64,000 nucleotides of DNA from an uncultured Pelagibacteraceae bacterium (GTDB lineage: Bacteria; Pseudomonadota; Alphaproteobacteria; Pelagibacterales; Pelagibacteraceae): positions 17,028-81,027 of the forward strand of contig CACHRX010000002.1 in assembly GCA_902582385.1 (NCBI GenBank), read 5' to 3'. This document shows, piece after piece, positions 9,187 through 18,391 of this stretch. Under the pieces are notes generated by a model. It saw only the letters and a list, made by a program, of their open reading frames with translations. It ran no database searches and had not been told where the DNA came from. Every line of letters starts with the position of its first letter. Within the stretch, counting starts at the first letter, position 1. A program made the position numbers and the translations under genes.

Positions 9187-10281
9187 ATGAAAAAAATCAT
9201 TTCAATGTTATTTGCAACGATTTTAGTTCTTGGTTTCACTTCAAGTGCTAATGCTGCAAAAACACTTAAATGTCAGACAGTTCTTAACACTAAAGCTGAT
9301 GAAGTTAAAATGTTAAAGGACTTTACTGATACAGTAACAGAATTAACGAGTGGATCGTTAAAGTTTGAGATACTACCTGCGGGTGCTGTTGTTGGAGTTA
9401 AAGAAACTCTAGATGCAGTAGATAAAGGATTAATAGATTGTGGATTTGCATGGACACACTATTGGTCTGGAGATCACCCTGCTGCTATGTTATTTGGTTC
9501 GCCAGTAGCTGGTGGTGGAGTTGGTATAGACAATTTAGCGTTCTTATCTTGGTTCCAATACGGTGGTGGTAAAGAATTATACGACCAACTTTGGAAAGAA
9601 ATGGGAAGAGACATCAAAGGATTTATGCTTCAACCAGTTGGACCAGAAGCTTTAGGTTGGTTTCCAAAACCAATTAAAGATATGGCTGATTTTAGAAAGT
9701 ATAAATTCAGAACTCCTCCAGGAATACCAGGACAAACATACAAAGACATTGGTATAGCATCTGTAGCTATGGGTGGTGGAGATATTCTTCCAGCTTTAGA
9801 AGCAGGTACAATTGATGCTGCTGAATGGTGTTGTCCAAAACCAGATTTAACATTTGGTTTCCAAAAAGTATTGAAACATTATTACCTACAAGGTTTACAC
9901 CAAGTAGTCGTAAATGCTGATTTTTATATCACTGGAAAAACTTATAATGCTATGAGTGCTCATGAGAAAAAGTCTCTTGAAGTTGCAGCTAATGCTTCAT
10001 TAGCTAAATCTTTAAGTTACAGAATCTATGAAAACGGAAAAGCTTTACAAGAACTTACTACAAAGCATGGAGTAAAATTAGAAGATACTCCATCTGACTA
10101 CTTCGTAGAATATATGGCGGCTGCAAAAGCTACATTGAATAAAAATGCAGAGAAGAACGCATTTTTCAAAAAAGTTTATGATTCAATGAAAGACTTTGCT
10201 GATGTTGCTGTTCCTTTCTGGAGTGGTGCTCAAATGTCTAATGCGAAGCTAGGAATGGCTCACGCAGCAACATTAAAGTAA
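9187..10281 (+). CDS. dctP: TRAP transporter substrate-binding protein (DctP/TakP-like)
   Basis: Signal peptide; AGAVVGVKETLDAV; GGDILPALEAGTIDAAEWCCP. Confidence 0.92.
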   Translation: MKKIISMLFATILVLGFTSSANAAKTLKCQTVLNTKADEVKMLKDFTDTVTELTSGSLKFEILPAGAVVGVKETLDAVDKGLIDCGFAWTHYWSGDHPAAMLFGSPVAGGGVGIDNLAFLSWFQYGGGKELYDQLWKEMGRDIKGFMLQPVGPEALGWFPKPIKDMADFRKYKFRTPPGIPGQTYKDIGIASVAMGGGDILPALEAGTIDAAEWCCPKPDLTFGFQKVLKHYYLQGLHQVVVNADFYITGKTYNAMSAHEKKSLEVAANASLAKSLSYRIYENGKALQELTTKHGVKLEDTPSDYFVEYMAAAKATLNKNAEKNAFFKKVYDSMKDFADVAVPFWSGAQMSNAKLGMAHAATLK

Positions 10282-10302
10282 TCAGTAATTAATCTTGATT
10301 AT

Positions 10303-10332
10303 ATTAGAGCGGACTTTAAAGTCCGCTCTAAT
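10303..10332. terminator. Perfect 30-bp palindrome followed by T run; terminator/attenuator between dctP and dctQ
   Basis: attagagcggacttt|aaagtccgctctaat followed by ttttttaa. Confidence 0.8.
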
Positions 10333-10350
10333 TTTTTTAACTAGAATTTT

Positions 10351-10965
10351 ATGGCAGACGATCCACCAAAATTAGATATTTCAGATGAAATGATTGCCGA
10401 GAGGCGAGGTGGTTTGGGAAAAATGCCAGATGATATGCCATTATGGATGGCAAAAACAATTATAAATATTGATAAATTCAGTAAGTGGATCGGCAATATT
10501 GTTTGCTGGATACTAATGCCACTTATTTTTGCAATGACTTATGAGGTACTTGCAAGAAAATTATTTTTAGCTCCAACCATTTGGGCTTATGATATTAGTC
10601 GTTTTCTTTACGGAGCATTGTTTATGTTGGGAGCTGGTTATGCTCTTTCAAGAGGAGTCCATATAAGAGCAGATTTTTTATATAGAAATTTTAAAACTAA
10701 AAACCAAGGACTAATAGATTTTTGGTTATATCTTTTATTTTATTTCCCTGGTCTAATTGTTTTCCTTTATATGACAATTGGATTTGTAGGAGAGTCTATT
10801 CAAAGAGGTGAGAGAGGCATGGATACCACTTGGATGCCTTACATGTGGCCAATAAAAACATGCTTACTTATTGGTATAATTTTTTTACTTATTCAAGGTA
10901 TTTCTGAATTATTTAAAAGTTATTGGGCAGCTAGAAAAGGTGAATGGCCTGGAGACTCTAAATGA
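10351..10965 (+). CDS. dctQ: TRAP transporter small permease (DctQ)
   Basis: YALSRGVHIRADFLY motif and TM pattern, between SBP and DctM. Confidence 0.9.
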   Translation: MADDPPKLDISDEMIAERRGGLGKMPDDMPLWMAKTIINIDKFSKWIGNIVCWILMPLIFAMTYEVLARKLFLAPTIWAYDISRFLYGALFMLGAGYALSRGVHIRADFLYRNFKTKNQGLIDFWLYLLFYFPGLIVFLYMTIGFVGESIQRGERGMDTTWMPYMWPIKTCLLIGIIFLLIQGISELFKSYWAARKGEWPGDSK

Positions 10966-12296
10966 TTGCTGAGTTAATAGATCCAGCGATATTAGGATTT
11001 ATTCTTGTTGGTGTAATGCTTTTTGCAATATTTGTTGGGTTTCCAATTTCATTTACTTTAATATTTTTAGGATTTGTTTTTGGATATCTAGGGTTTGGAA
11101 AATTAGTATTTTATTTAATGACCCTTCAATTCTCTATGGTCATGACTGAACAGACGCTTGCAGCCGTACCACTCTTTGTCTTTATGGGAATCATGATGGA
11201 ACAAGCTGGGCTTATGGAAAGATTATTTTCAGCTTTTCAAATGATGTTAGCAAAAGTTAAGGGATCTTTATATTATGCAGTCTTATTTGTTTCAGTAATC
11301 TTTGCAGCAGCTACAGGGATAGTTGGTGCCTCAGTTACGATTCTTGGAATAATGGCAGCAAAATCAATGAACAGGTCTGGTTATGATGTAAAACTTGCAG
11401 CCGGCACTATTACTGCAGGTGGAACATTGGGGATATTAATTCCACCAAGCATTATGCTCGTTGTTATGGGGCCGATTATGGAAATACCGGTAATTGATTT
11501 ATTTGCAGCTGCAATTTTGCCAGGAATTCTTCTTGCTTCTTTATATGCTGCTTACACAACAATTAGATGCATGATAAACCCAAAACTAGGGCCAGTTTTA
11601 CCAGAAGATATGAGAGCAGCTAGCATGAAAGAAGTTTGGATAGAATTCTTTCTTGGACTAGTACCTCCTGCAGCGTTAGTATTTGCTGCTTTAGGTAGTA
11701 TTTTATTTGGATTTGCTACACCAACCGAAGCCGCCGGTTGTGGTGCGATGGGCGCTTTACTTCTTTCACTGGCATATAAAAAATTAACACTTTCAAAATT
11801 ACAGGAAGCTCTAGTGAAAACTTTAGAAATAACAGCTTTAATAATGGTTTTGGTTGCTGCTTCAAATTTTTTTGGTGCAGTTTTTGCTAGATTAGGAACA
11901 CCGACATTACTGACAGAATTTTTATTAGGTTTAGAAATGAATAAATACCTTATTCTTGCGATGATAATGGTTATGATTTTTTTATTAGGATGGCCATTAG
12001 AGTGGGTTCCAATCGTAATGATAATAATACCAATAATTTTACCTTTGGTAGAAGCTTTAGGATTTAATTTAACTTGGTTTGCAATACTTGTTGCAGTAAA
12101 TTTACAAACTGCCTGGTTGTCACCTCCTGTAGCACTTTCGGCATATTTTCTAAAAGGTGTAGTGCCTGAATGGGATCTCAAAGATATTTATTATGGAATG
12201 ATGCAATTCATGGTCTTACAAGTCATTGGATTAGTTTTAATTATTGTATTTCCTCAAATTGCTCTTTGGCTACCAACTCTCTTATATGGACAGTAG
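10962..12296 (+). CDS. dctM: TRAP transporter large permease (DctM)
   Basis: GGTLGILIPPSIMLVVMG, ATPTEAAGCGA, NLQTAWLSPPVALSAYFLKG. Confidence 0.95.
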   Translation: MIAELIDPAILGFILVGVMLFAIFVGFPISFTLIFLGFVFGYLGFGKLVFYLMTLQFSMVMTEQTLAAVPLFVFMGIMMEQAGLMERLFSAFQMMLAKVKGSLYYAVLFVSVIFAAATGIVGASVTILGIMAAKSMNRSGYDVKLAAGTITAGGTLGILIPPSIMLVVMGPIMEIPVIDLFAAAILPGILLASLYAAYTTIRCMINPKLGPVLPEDMRAASMKEVWIEFFLGLVPPAALVFAALGSILFGFATPTEAAGCGAMGALLLSLAYKKLTLSKLQEALVKTLEITALIMVLVAASNFFGAVFARLGTPTLLTEFLLGLEMNKYLILAMIMVMIFLLGWPLEWVPIVMIIIPIILPLVEALGFNLTWFAILVAVNLQTAWLSPPVALSAYFLKGVVPEWDLKDIYYGMMQFMVLQVIGLVLIIVFPQIALWLPTLLYGQ

Positions 12297-12321
12297 AAAA
12301 TTTTAGTTTTATATTGTCAAA

Positions 12322-13782
12322 GTGAGTCAACAAAAATCAAAAAAAACACTTATTAATTGGGATCTAGTTTCAGTAAACCCAAGTGACAAAAATTGGGATT
12401 GGAAAGATTTATTTTGTTTTTGGGGCGTTAATATTCAAAGTGTTATAGGATTTTCTTTAATAGCATCTCTTTATATTATTTATGATTTAAATTCATTTAT
12501 TGTATTTTTTGGGACTATATTTGGATCATTATTAGTATATTTTTTTTCAAATTGGATTGGTAAACCCTCACAAAAATTTGGCCTTCCGTTTGTTGTCCTA
12601 TTAAGATCTTCACTAGGGGTTAATGGTTCAAAATTTTTTGGTCTATTTAGATGTTTAGTTGGAATTTTTATGTTCGGAATTCAAACATACTTTTTATCAA
12701 AAGCAATTGTTTATCTGATAAGGATAGGAATTTTTACTGTTGATTCAACTTTATTAAATAAAGATATTTTTTTAACTTTTTTTTTGGGACTAAATATTAT
12801 TGATTGGTTTTCAATTTTAATTGTAGTTTTTACTCAAGGTTTTTTATTTAGCATGGGAATGGTCTTTAATAAAAAACTTATAAGATTTTCAGCTATAGCA
12901 GTTTATGTTGGTATGATTTTGTTTTTCTTTTCAATTTTATTAAGTGACGTCAAATTTACATCGAATGCATTTATCAATTCTTTTAATTACGGTAATTTAA
13001 TTAATAAAAATTATATTGCACCTTTTTTTACTGTTGCAGGAACAATTTTTGCTTACTTTTCTATTATAATTTTAAGTTTTGGTGATTTTTCTCGTTATGT
13101 AAAAAATGAAAATGAACTTAAAAAAGGAAATTTAAGTTTGATAATAAATTTAGTTGTTTTTTCATTTTTTACTTTGTTTATAGTTACTGGTGCAGATGCT
13201 TTTTTAAAACAAGATCCAGAAAATCTGAATAGAATACTCACCAATCCAACAGATATAATTGGAAAATTAGATAATTTACTTATTACAAATCTAGTTTTGA
13301 TTTTTATTATAATTGCCACGGGTTCCACAAATTTAATTGCAAATTTTATACCCTCCCAATATTCTTTAATAAATTTTATCCCCTCATCTCTATCTTTAAA
13401 AAGTTCAAGTTTTATTATTGCATTAATTGGTTTTTTAGTAGGAATTTTCTGGTTAATTTATTTAAGCCAAATTGGAATTTTGTCATTTATAGATACCTTT
13501 AGCGCACTTTTTGGTCCATTATTTGGAATTATGATTTCTGATTTTTATTTAATTAAAAAAGAAAATATAATTAATAAAGACATTTATTCATTAGAAAATG
13601 ATGGAGCATATTATTATTCAGGTGGTTGGCATATTAAAGGTATTTATTCTCTAACTTTAGGTTTTATTTTTTCAGCATCAACAATTTGGAACTCTAATTT
13701 AATGTTTCTTCATTCATACTCATGGATAATAGGTGCATTAGTTGCAGCATTCACGTATTATTTATTAGCTAAAAATAATTAG
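12322..13782 (+). CDS. NCS1-type nucleobase/cytosine permease
   Basis: FCFWGVNIQSVIGFSLIASLY; KFGLPFVVLLRSSLGVNGS; FGDFSRYVKN. Confidence 0.8.
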   Translation: MSQQKSKKTLINWDLVSVNPSDKNWDWKDLFCFWGVNIQSVIGFSLIASLYIIYDLNSFIVFFGTIFGSLLVYFFSNWIGKPSQKFGLPFVVLLRSSLGVNGSKFFGLFRCLVGIFMFGIQTYFLSKAIVYLIRIGIFTVDSTLLNKDIFLTFFLGLNIIDWFSILIVVFTQGFLFSMGMVFNKKLIRFSAIAVYVGMILFFFSILLSDVKFTSNAFINSFNYGNLINKNYIAPFFTVAGTIFAYFSIIILSFGDFSRYVKNENELKKGNLSLIINLVVFSFFTLFIVTGADAFLKQDPENLNRILTNPTDIIGKLDNLLITNLVLIFIIIATGSTNLIANFIPSQYSLINFIPSSLSLKSSSFIIALIGFLVGIFWLIYLSQIGILSFIDTFSALFGPLFGIMISDFYLIKKENIINKDIYSLENDGAYYYSGGWHIKGIYSLTLGFIFSASTIWNSNLMFLHSYSWIIGALVAAFTYYLLAKNN

Positions 13783-14535
13783 ATGAATAAAATTACTTTC
13801 GATTTAAGAAATAGAACAGCTATTGTTACCGGTGGGGCTCAAGGATTCGGTTTAGATATTGCTAAAAGATTTTTAAAATCTGGAGCTAAGGTGATAATTT
13901 GGGACACTGATACTAAAATGATAGAAAAAGCTGTCAAAGATTTAGATAACCCAAATTTAAGCTCAAACATAGTTGATGTATCCAATTATAAAGAAGTAGA
14001 GAGATGTGCGAATGAAATTAAAAAAAATTCTAATATTGATATACTAATTAACAATGCAGGTATAACAGGTCCAACAGCAACGTTATGGGAATATGATATT
14101 GAGTTGTGGAAAAAAGTTGTAGATATTAATTTAATGGGAACATTTAATTGCTGCAGAGCAATAGTACCGAATATGATTAAAAATAACTACGGGAGGATTG
14201 TTAATGTAGCATCAGTAGCTGGAAAAGATGGAAATGCTAATGCAAGCGCATATAGTGTTGGAAAAGCAGGTGCAATTGGCCTAACCAAGTCTCTAGGCAA
14301 AGAACTTGCTGATAAAAATATTGCTGTAAATGCTGTTACACCCGCGGGAGCAAGAACACGAATTTTAGATCAAATGACCAAAGAACACGTTCAAAGAATG
14401 TTATCAAAGGTTCCTAGGGGAAGATTTTTAGAAGTAAAGGAGTTTACCTCTTTAGTTTGCTGGCTCTCATCTGAGGAGAACACTTTTTCTACTGCTGCAG
14501 TTTTTGATATAAGCGGTGGTCGTTCTACTTATTAG
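13783..14535 (+). CDS. SDR family oxidoreductase (FabG-like)
   Basis: VTGGAQGFGLDIAKRF, INNAGITGP, YSVGKAGAIGLTKSLGKEL, DISGGRSTY. Confidence 0.9.
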   Translation: MNKITFDLRNRTAIVTGGAQGFGLDIAKRFLKSGAKVIIWDTDTKMIEKAVKDLDNPNLSSNIVDVSNYKEVERCANEIKKNSNIDILINNAGITGPTATLWEYDIELWKKVVDINLMGTFNCCRAIVPNMIKNNYGRIVNVASVAGKDGNANASAYSVGKAGAIGLTKSLGKELADKNIAVNAVTPAGARTRILDQMTKEHVQRMLSKVPRGRFLEVKEFTSLVCWLSSEENTFSTAAVFDISGGRSTY

Positions 14536-14720
14536 TTTCTTAGTTTTTGATCAAATATCTTTGTATTACTTATCTTAGCTCTACTTAACTTAACATCAGA
14601 AGATATTACAGGAGCAAAAATCATGATTGACCAATAAATTAATAGTATAAAAATTGAAATCGTCTTCATATGCATTATATAAAGATTAACTTTGATTTTT
14701 GGATGTTTAAATCTTGTCAA
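14532..14720 (-). CDS. Small hypothetical protein with predicted N-terminal hydrophobic segment (likely start at 14669 or 14675)
   Basis: MKTISIFILLIYWSIMIFAPVISSDVKLSRAKISNTKIFDQKLRN; stop interlocks with convergent SDR stop. Confidence 0.45.
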   Translation of the reverse strand: MTRFKHPKIKVNLYIMHMKTISIFILLIYWSIMIFAPVISSDVKLSRAKISNTKIFDQKLRN

Positions 14721-14750
14721 AATAATGTATTAATTTTTTTTATTTAATTT

Positions 14751-15401
14751 ATGAAATTTTTATTAAAAGTTTTTATTTTTTTCTTAATTTTTAAGTCATT
14801 CAGTTTTGCCAATGAAATAAAGGTATTTAGTTTTACAGAAGCTGAACTTTCAGAATTAGAAGTAAGAAAAGTTAGAGGAGCTGATAACAAGACAATTTAC
14901 TCTGTGGGATCAAATGAGAAGGGTAATTTTTTAAAAGCTGTAGCTGATAATGCTGCTTCGGGATTAGGCAAACAGGTAAAAATTGATCTAAATAAAACTC
15001 CTTATATAAACATTACATGGAAAATTGAACAGGATTTAGTTGGAATCAAAGAAAATACGAAAAAAGGACATGATTTTTCTGCTAGGGTCTTTGCAGTAAA
15101 AAAAACAGGAGCTACACCGCTTTCAAATAGAGCAATTAATTATGTTTTTTCAAGTAATAGCAGTGTTGGATCAAACTGGCCAAGTCCTTATACTAAAAAA
15201 TCTATAGACAATGTTTTATCAACTACAAAAAATAACCTTAATAAATGGATTACAGTTAAAGCAAACGTAAAAGAGGATTTTAAAAATTTTCATGATTTAG
15301 ATGTAAATGAGTTAGATGGTTTAGCTATTATGTCAGATACTGATAATTCTAAAATGAGAGCAGTCGCTTATTACCAAAATATCTATTTTTCCGCCGAGTA
15401 A
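14751..15401 (+). CDS. DUF3047 domain protein, secreted
   Basis: Signal peptide; NITWKIEQDL, DFSARVFAVKK, DGLAIMSDTDNSKMRAVAYYQNIYF. Confidence 0.75.
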   Translation: MKFLLKVFIFFLIFKSFSFANEIKVFSFTEAELSELEVRKVRGADNKTIYSVGSNEKGNFLKAVADNAASGLGKQVKIDLNKTPYINITWKIEQDLVGIKENTKKGHDFSARVFAVKKTGATPLSNRAINYVFSSNSSVGSNWPSPYTKKSIDNVLSTTKNNLNKWITVKANVKEDFKNFHDLDVNELDGLAIMSDTDNSKMRAVAYYQNIYFSAE

Positions 15402-15542
15402 TTAGATTTTAAGATATTTTTTTAAAACATTGCTAAATAAAGACAAGATTATTGCTACAATTACATCTTCTAATGGACTTGCCTCCGGATATCCAAAATT
15501 CCAGGCTATTACCATAACTAGCCATATTACAAAAATATTCAT
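15402..15542 (-). CDS. 46-aa putative small membrane protein
   Basis: MNIFVIWLVMVIAWNFGYPEASPLEDVIVAIILSLFSNVLKKYLKI read from the reverse strand; fills the gap between neighbours. Confidence 0.6.
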   Translation of the reverse strand: MNIFVIWLVMVIAWNFGYPEASPLEDVIVAIILSLFSNVLKKYLKI

Positions 15543-15600
15543 ATTGATACTTATACCCTAGTTTCTATAGAATGATTTAATATTTTGATATAATTATTTT

Positions 15601-16023
15601 ATGCATGAAAATTTTTTTCATAAACTAAAAATTTATTATGAAGATACAGACTCAGGAGGAGTTGTTTATTACGCAAATTATTTGAAGTTTTTAGAAAGAG
15701 CTAGAACAGAAGCTTTATTTTCTATTGGTTTTAGTAATAACAAGATTCAAAATGAATTTAGTGCCTTAATAATTGTTAAGTCTTGCAATATCGAATATAA
15801 AAAATCTGCTTATTTAGAGGATGAACTGACTGTAAGATCTTTTATAAAATCAATTACCAAAACATCCTTTTTCATGAACCAAATTATTACAAGAGGAGAA
15901 GAGATAATTGTAGAGGCACAAGTTCATTTAGTTTTTATAAACAAAGATGGAAAACCTATAAAAATACCAGAGGAAATTTATTCCAAATTCAAACCATATT
16001 TTTGTGATACAATTAAAGTTTAG
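15601..16023 (+). CDS. YbgC/4-hydroxybenzoyl-CoA-type acyl-CoA thioesterase
   Basis: KIYYEDTDSGGVVYYANYLKFLERARTE hotdog motif. Confidence 0.93.
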   Translation: MHENFFHKLKIYYEDTDSGGVVYYANYLKFLERARTEALFSIGFSNNKIQNEFSALIIVKSCNIEYKKSAYLEDELTVRSFIKSITKTSFFMNQIITRGEEIIVEAQVHLVFINKDGKPIKIPEEIYSKFKPYFCDTIKV

Positions 16024-16693
16024 CAATTTTCTTAACTCTTCTAAATAACTGATTGACCATTTTTGATGTTACAACTTTAGTATTAACATTCCTGGGGCTT
16101 GGATGATAACAAGCCATTAAGCTTTTACCATCGGGCAGCAAATATTTTTTACCATGCTTAAAATCAAATTTTATATTAATTTTGAATTTTTTTTTATAAA
16201 TTTTAAGACAATTATCAAAAGCTACTTTACCTAGTGCCACAATAACTTTTAAATTTTTTAAATAATCTATTTCTTTAATAAAATAATTTGAACACATTAT
16301 AAGCTCACTATTCATTGGCTTGTCACCTGGAGGCACACATTTTAATATATTAGTTATAAAAGTAGAATTTAATTTTAAACCATCTTTAAGATTTTTTGAA
16401 AAATTTTGATTTGATATTTTAACAGCATGAAGACTTTTGAATAAAAAATCACCTGATTTATCTCCAGTAAAAGCTCTTCCTGTTCGTGTACCTCCATGTG
16501 CCGCAGGTGCTAAACCTATAATCAGGATTTTTGCATTTAGATCTCCAAATCCTGTAACAGGTTTACCCCAATACTTTTCATTAAAGTTTTGTTTTCTTTT
16601 TTCTGATGATATTTTTTTTATGAATTTAGTTAAACGAGGGCATTTCTTACATTTAACTATTGTTTTATTTAGTTTTTTAAATTTAATATTCAT
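16013..16693 (-). CDS. Uracil-DNA glycosylase, family 5 (UDGb)-like
   Basis: ILIIGLAPAAHGGTRTGRAFTGDKSG; ALGKVAF; CYHPSPRNVNT; Cys residues for a likely Fe-S cluster. Confidence 0.88.
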   Translation of the reverse strand: MNIKFKKLNKTIVKCKKCPRLTKFIKKISSEKRKQNFNEKYWGKPVTGFGDLNAKILIIGLAPAAHGGTRTGRAFTGDKSGDFLFKSLHAVKISNQNFSKNLKDGLKLNSTFITNILKCVPPGDKPMNSELIMCSNYFIKEIDYLKNLKVIVALGKVAFDNCLKIYKKKFKINIKFDFKHGKKYLLPDGKSLMACYHPSPRNVNTKVVTSKMVNQLFRRVKKIAKL

Positions 16694-16695
16694 TA

Positions 16696-17253
16696 ATGAG
16701 ATTATTAAATATTATATTAATTATATTTATAGCTTTAACAAATGGAATTAAAGCAGATTCACAAAATGAAATTTTAGATAATCTTCAAAATGGAGGTAAT
16801 ATTATTTTTATTAGACATGCTTACGCACCTGGTGGAGGTGATCCAGATAACTTTGATTTGAATGATTGTTCAACACAAAGAAATCTTAATAGTCAAGGTA
16901 GGATGCAATCAAAAAAAATAGGAAATTTTTTTAATGAAAATAAAATTCCAATAGATTTAGTTCTATCAAGTGAATGGTGCAGATGTAAAGAAACTGCTTT
17001 AATTGCATTTAGTAACTATGAAACAAAAGATTTTCTTAATTCATTTTATAGTGCTAAATTTTCCAAAAATAAAAAAAAACAAATGAAGAATCTTAAAAAA
17101 TTTATTAATGATTGGGGTAATGATAAAAATTTGATTTTAGTAACACATTATGTAGTAATTTCTGAAGCTCTTAACTATGCTTCGAACTCGGGAGAAATTG
17201 TAATTTCAGATAAAAATTTTATAAAAAAAGGTAATATAAAAATAGAGTACTAA
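16696..17253 (+). CDS. Histidine phosphatase superfamily protein, secreted
   Basis: Signal-like N-terminus; IIFIRHAYAPGGGDPDNF RHG motif; VTHYVVI second His. Confidence 0.8.
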   Translation: MRLLNIILIIFIALTNGIKADSQNEILDNLQNGGNIIFIRHAYAPGGGDPDNFDLNDCSTQRNLNSQGRMQSKKIGNFFNENKIPIDLVLSSEWCRCKETALIAFSNYETKDFLNSFYSAKFSKNKKKQMKNLKKFINDWGNDKNLILVTHYVVISEALNYASNSGEIVISDKNFIKKGNIKIEY

Positions 17254-17258
17254 AAAAT

Positions 17259-17384
17259 ATGTCATCAAAGAGAGCTATGAAGCAAGCACAAAAGCAAGCT
17301 TACGCCAAACATAGAAGCAATATCACTAATAGTCGATTTGGACTAAAGAAAAAAAATTTTTTAAAAAAAAAGAAAAAAAATTAA
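17259..17384 (+). CDS. 41-aa highly basic small protein
   Basis: MSSKRAMKQAQKQAYAKHRSNITNSRFGLKKKNFLKKKKKN; starts 5 bp after the upstream stop; interlocked stop with convergent gene. Confidence 0.55.
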   Translation: MSSKRAMKQAQKQAYAKHRSNITNSRFGLKKKNFLKKKKKN

Positions 17385-17815
17385 CTTTCTTTTTCAAATT
17401 TTTCTATTTTTTTGCATGTCGAAATTTTTGAAATACCTTCTTCATCATTTAGAACAGTTTTCATAAAGATTTCTTTTTTTCCCTTTTCAAAAAAAATTTG
17501 AGTATAAAATTGAGGATAACCGTGCTTATGGGTTAATATTTTTCCATTCTCTTCATAGATATTTCTAACATATGAATTAGATTTTTTCACACTTAAATCA
17601 GTAGTTCTATATTTTTGATAAGTTTTTTCTTTATAAATATAATTTCTGGTCATTATTAGTTCATTTAAATTTAGAATATATTCATTTTTTAAAAATTCAT
17701 CTTGTTCATCATCACATTTGCTCATTATTATTATTTCTGATTTAAGACTTTCTATAGGTAAGGTTATGAAAAAAAAGAAAATTAAAAATCTAATTTTTTT
17801 CATGTTTCTCAGCAA
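17381..17815 (-). CDS. Hypothetical secreted protein
   Basis: 144-aa ORF with signal-peptide-like KKIRFLIFFFFITLPIESLKS; no family recognised. Confidence 0.55.
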   Translation of the reverse strand: MLRNMKKIRFLIFFFFITLPIESLKSEIIIMSKCDDEQDEFLKNEYILNLNELIMTRNYIYKEKTYQKYRTTDLSVKKSNSYVRNIYEENGKILTHKHGYPQFYTQIFFEKGKKEIFMKTVLNDEEGISKISTCKKIEKFEKES

Positions 17816-17963
17816 AAAATAAACCTATCAAAAGTAAAGCCGTCCATCCTAAACCCATAAGGCCCTTTAAAACACTTGTATCCGAACTCCAAATATTTAG
17901 AACTAAAGCTCCAAAAATGAGTCCTAAAATATAGATTATTATAACAATAGAAGTTTTACTCAT
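17790..17963 (-). CDS. 57-aa putative small membrane protein
   Basis: MSKTSIVIIIYILGLIFGALVLNIWSSDTSVLKGLMGLGWTALLLIGLFFAEKHEKN; overlaps the DUF1289 stop by 8 bp, same strand. Confidence 0.6.
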   Translation of the reverse strand: MSKTSIVIIIYILGLIFGALVLNIWSSDTSVLKGLMGLGWTALLLIGLFFAEKHEKN

Positions 17964-18207
17964 TTTTTAAGTTTTTTTTAAATAATGAAATACCATTTTC
18001 AATTTTATATGTATAGGATTCTTCAAAACTTTCTAGCTGCCATCCTTTTAATCTATTTTTGATGATTTTGAGGTTTTCTTTTTTCCATTCATCAGTTGTT
18101 TCTTCATGTTTCCAGATTATTTTTTCTTCATTATTTCTTCCACAGCCATAACAATATCCTGTACTCGGATCAGTTTTACAAATACTAATACACGGTGAAA
18201 TAATCAT
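17956..18207 (-). CDS. DUF1289 domain protein
   Basis: SPCISICKTDPSTGYCYGCGRNNEEKIIW four-Cys motif. Confidence 0.9.
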   Translation of the reverse strand: MIISPCISICKTDPSTGYCYGCGRNNEEKIIWKHEETTDEWKKENLKIIKNRLKGWQLESFEESYTYKIENGISLFKKNLKNE

Positions 18208-18253
18208 ACTTAATATTATAAAGGAAAATTAATATATTTTACAATAAATGTCG

Positions 18254-18282
18254 TTGGACAAATAGTTTCAATAATATATAAA
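18254..18282 (+). promoter_or_regulatory. Sigma70-type promoter for tRNA-Leu/tig
   Basis: TTGGAC - 17 bp - TATAAA, just upstream of tRNA-Leu. Confidence 0.65.
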
Positions 18283-18296
18283 ACCTCTAAATTTGT

Positions 18297-18381
18297 GGGG
18301 CGATGGCGGAATTGGTAGACGCGTTGGTCTTAGGAACCAATAGAGCAATCTGTGAAGGTTCGAGTCCTTTTCGCCCTACCA
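18297..18381 (+). tRNA. tRNA-Leu (anticodon TAG)
   Basis: ggggcga acceptor pairing with tcgccct, loop cttagga, GGTTCGAGTCC T-arm, encoded CCA. Confidence 0.96.
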
Positions 18382-18391
18382 TACTTAATTT

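Noticed and set aside
11552-12181. 209-aa reverse-strand ORF
   Set aside because: Antisense to dctM, whose TRAP motifs are unambiguous; low-complexity translation with no family features
16437-16751. 104-aa forward ORF
   Set aside because: Antisense to UDGb motifs and overlaps the start of the histidine phosphatase gene in another frame
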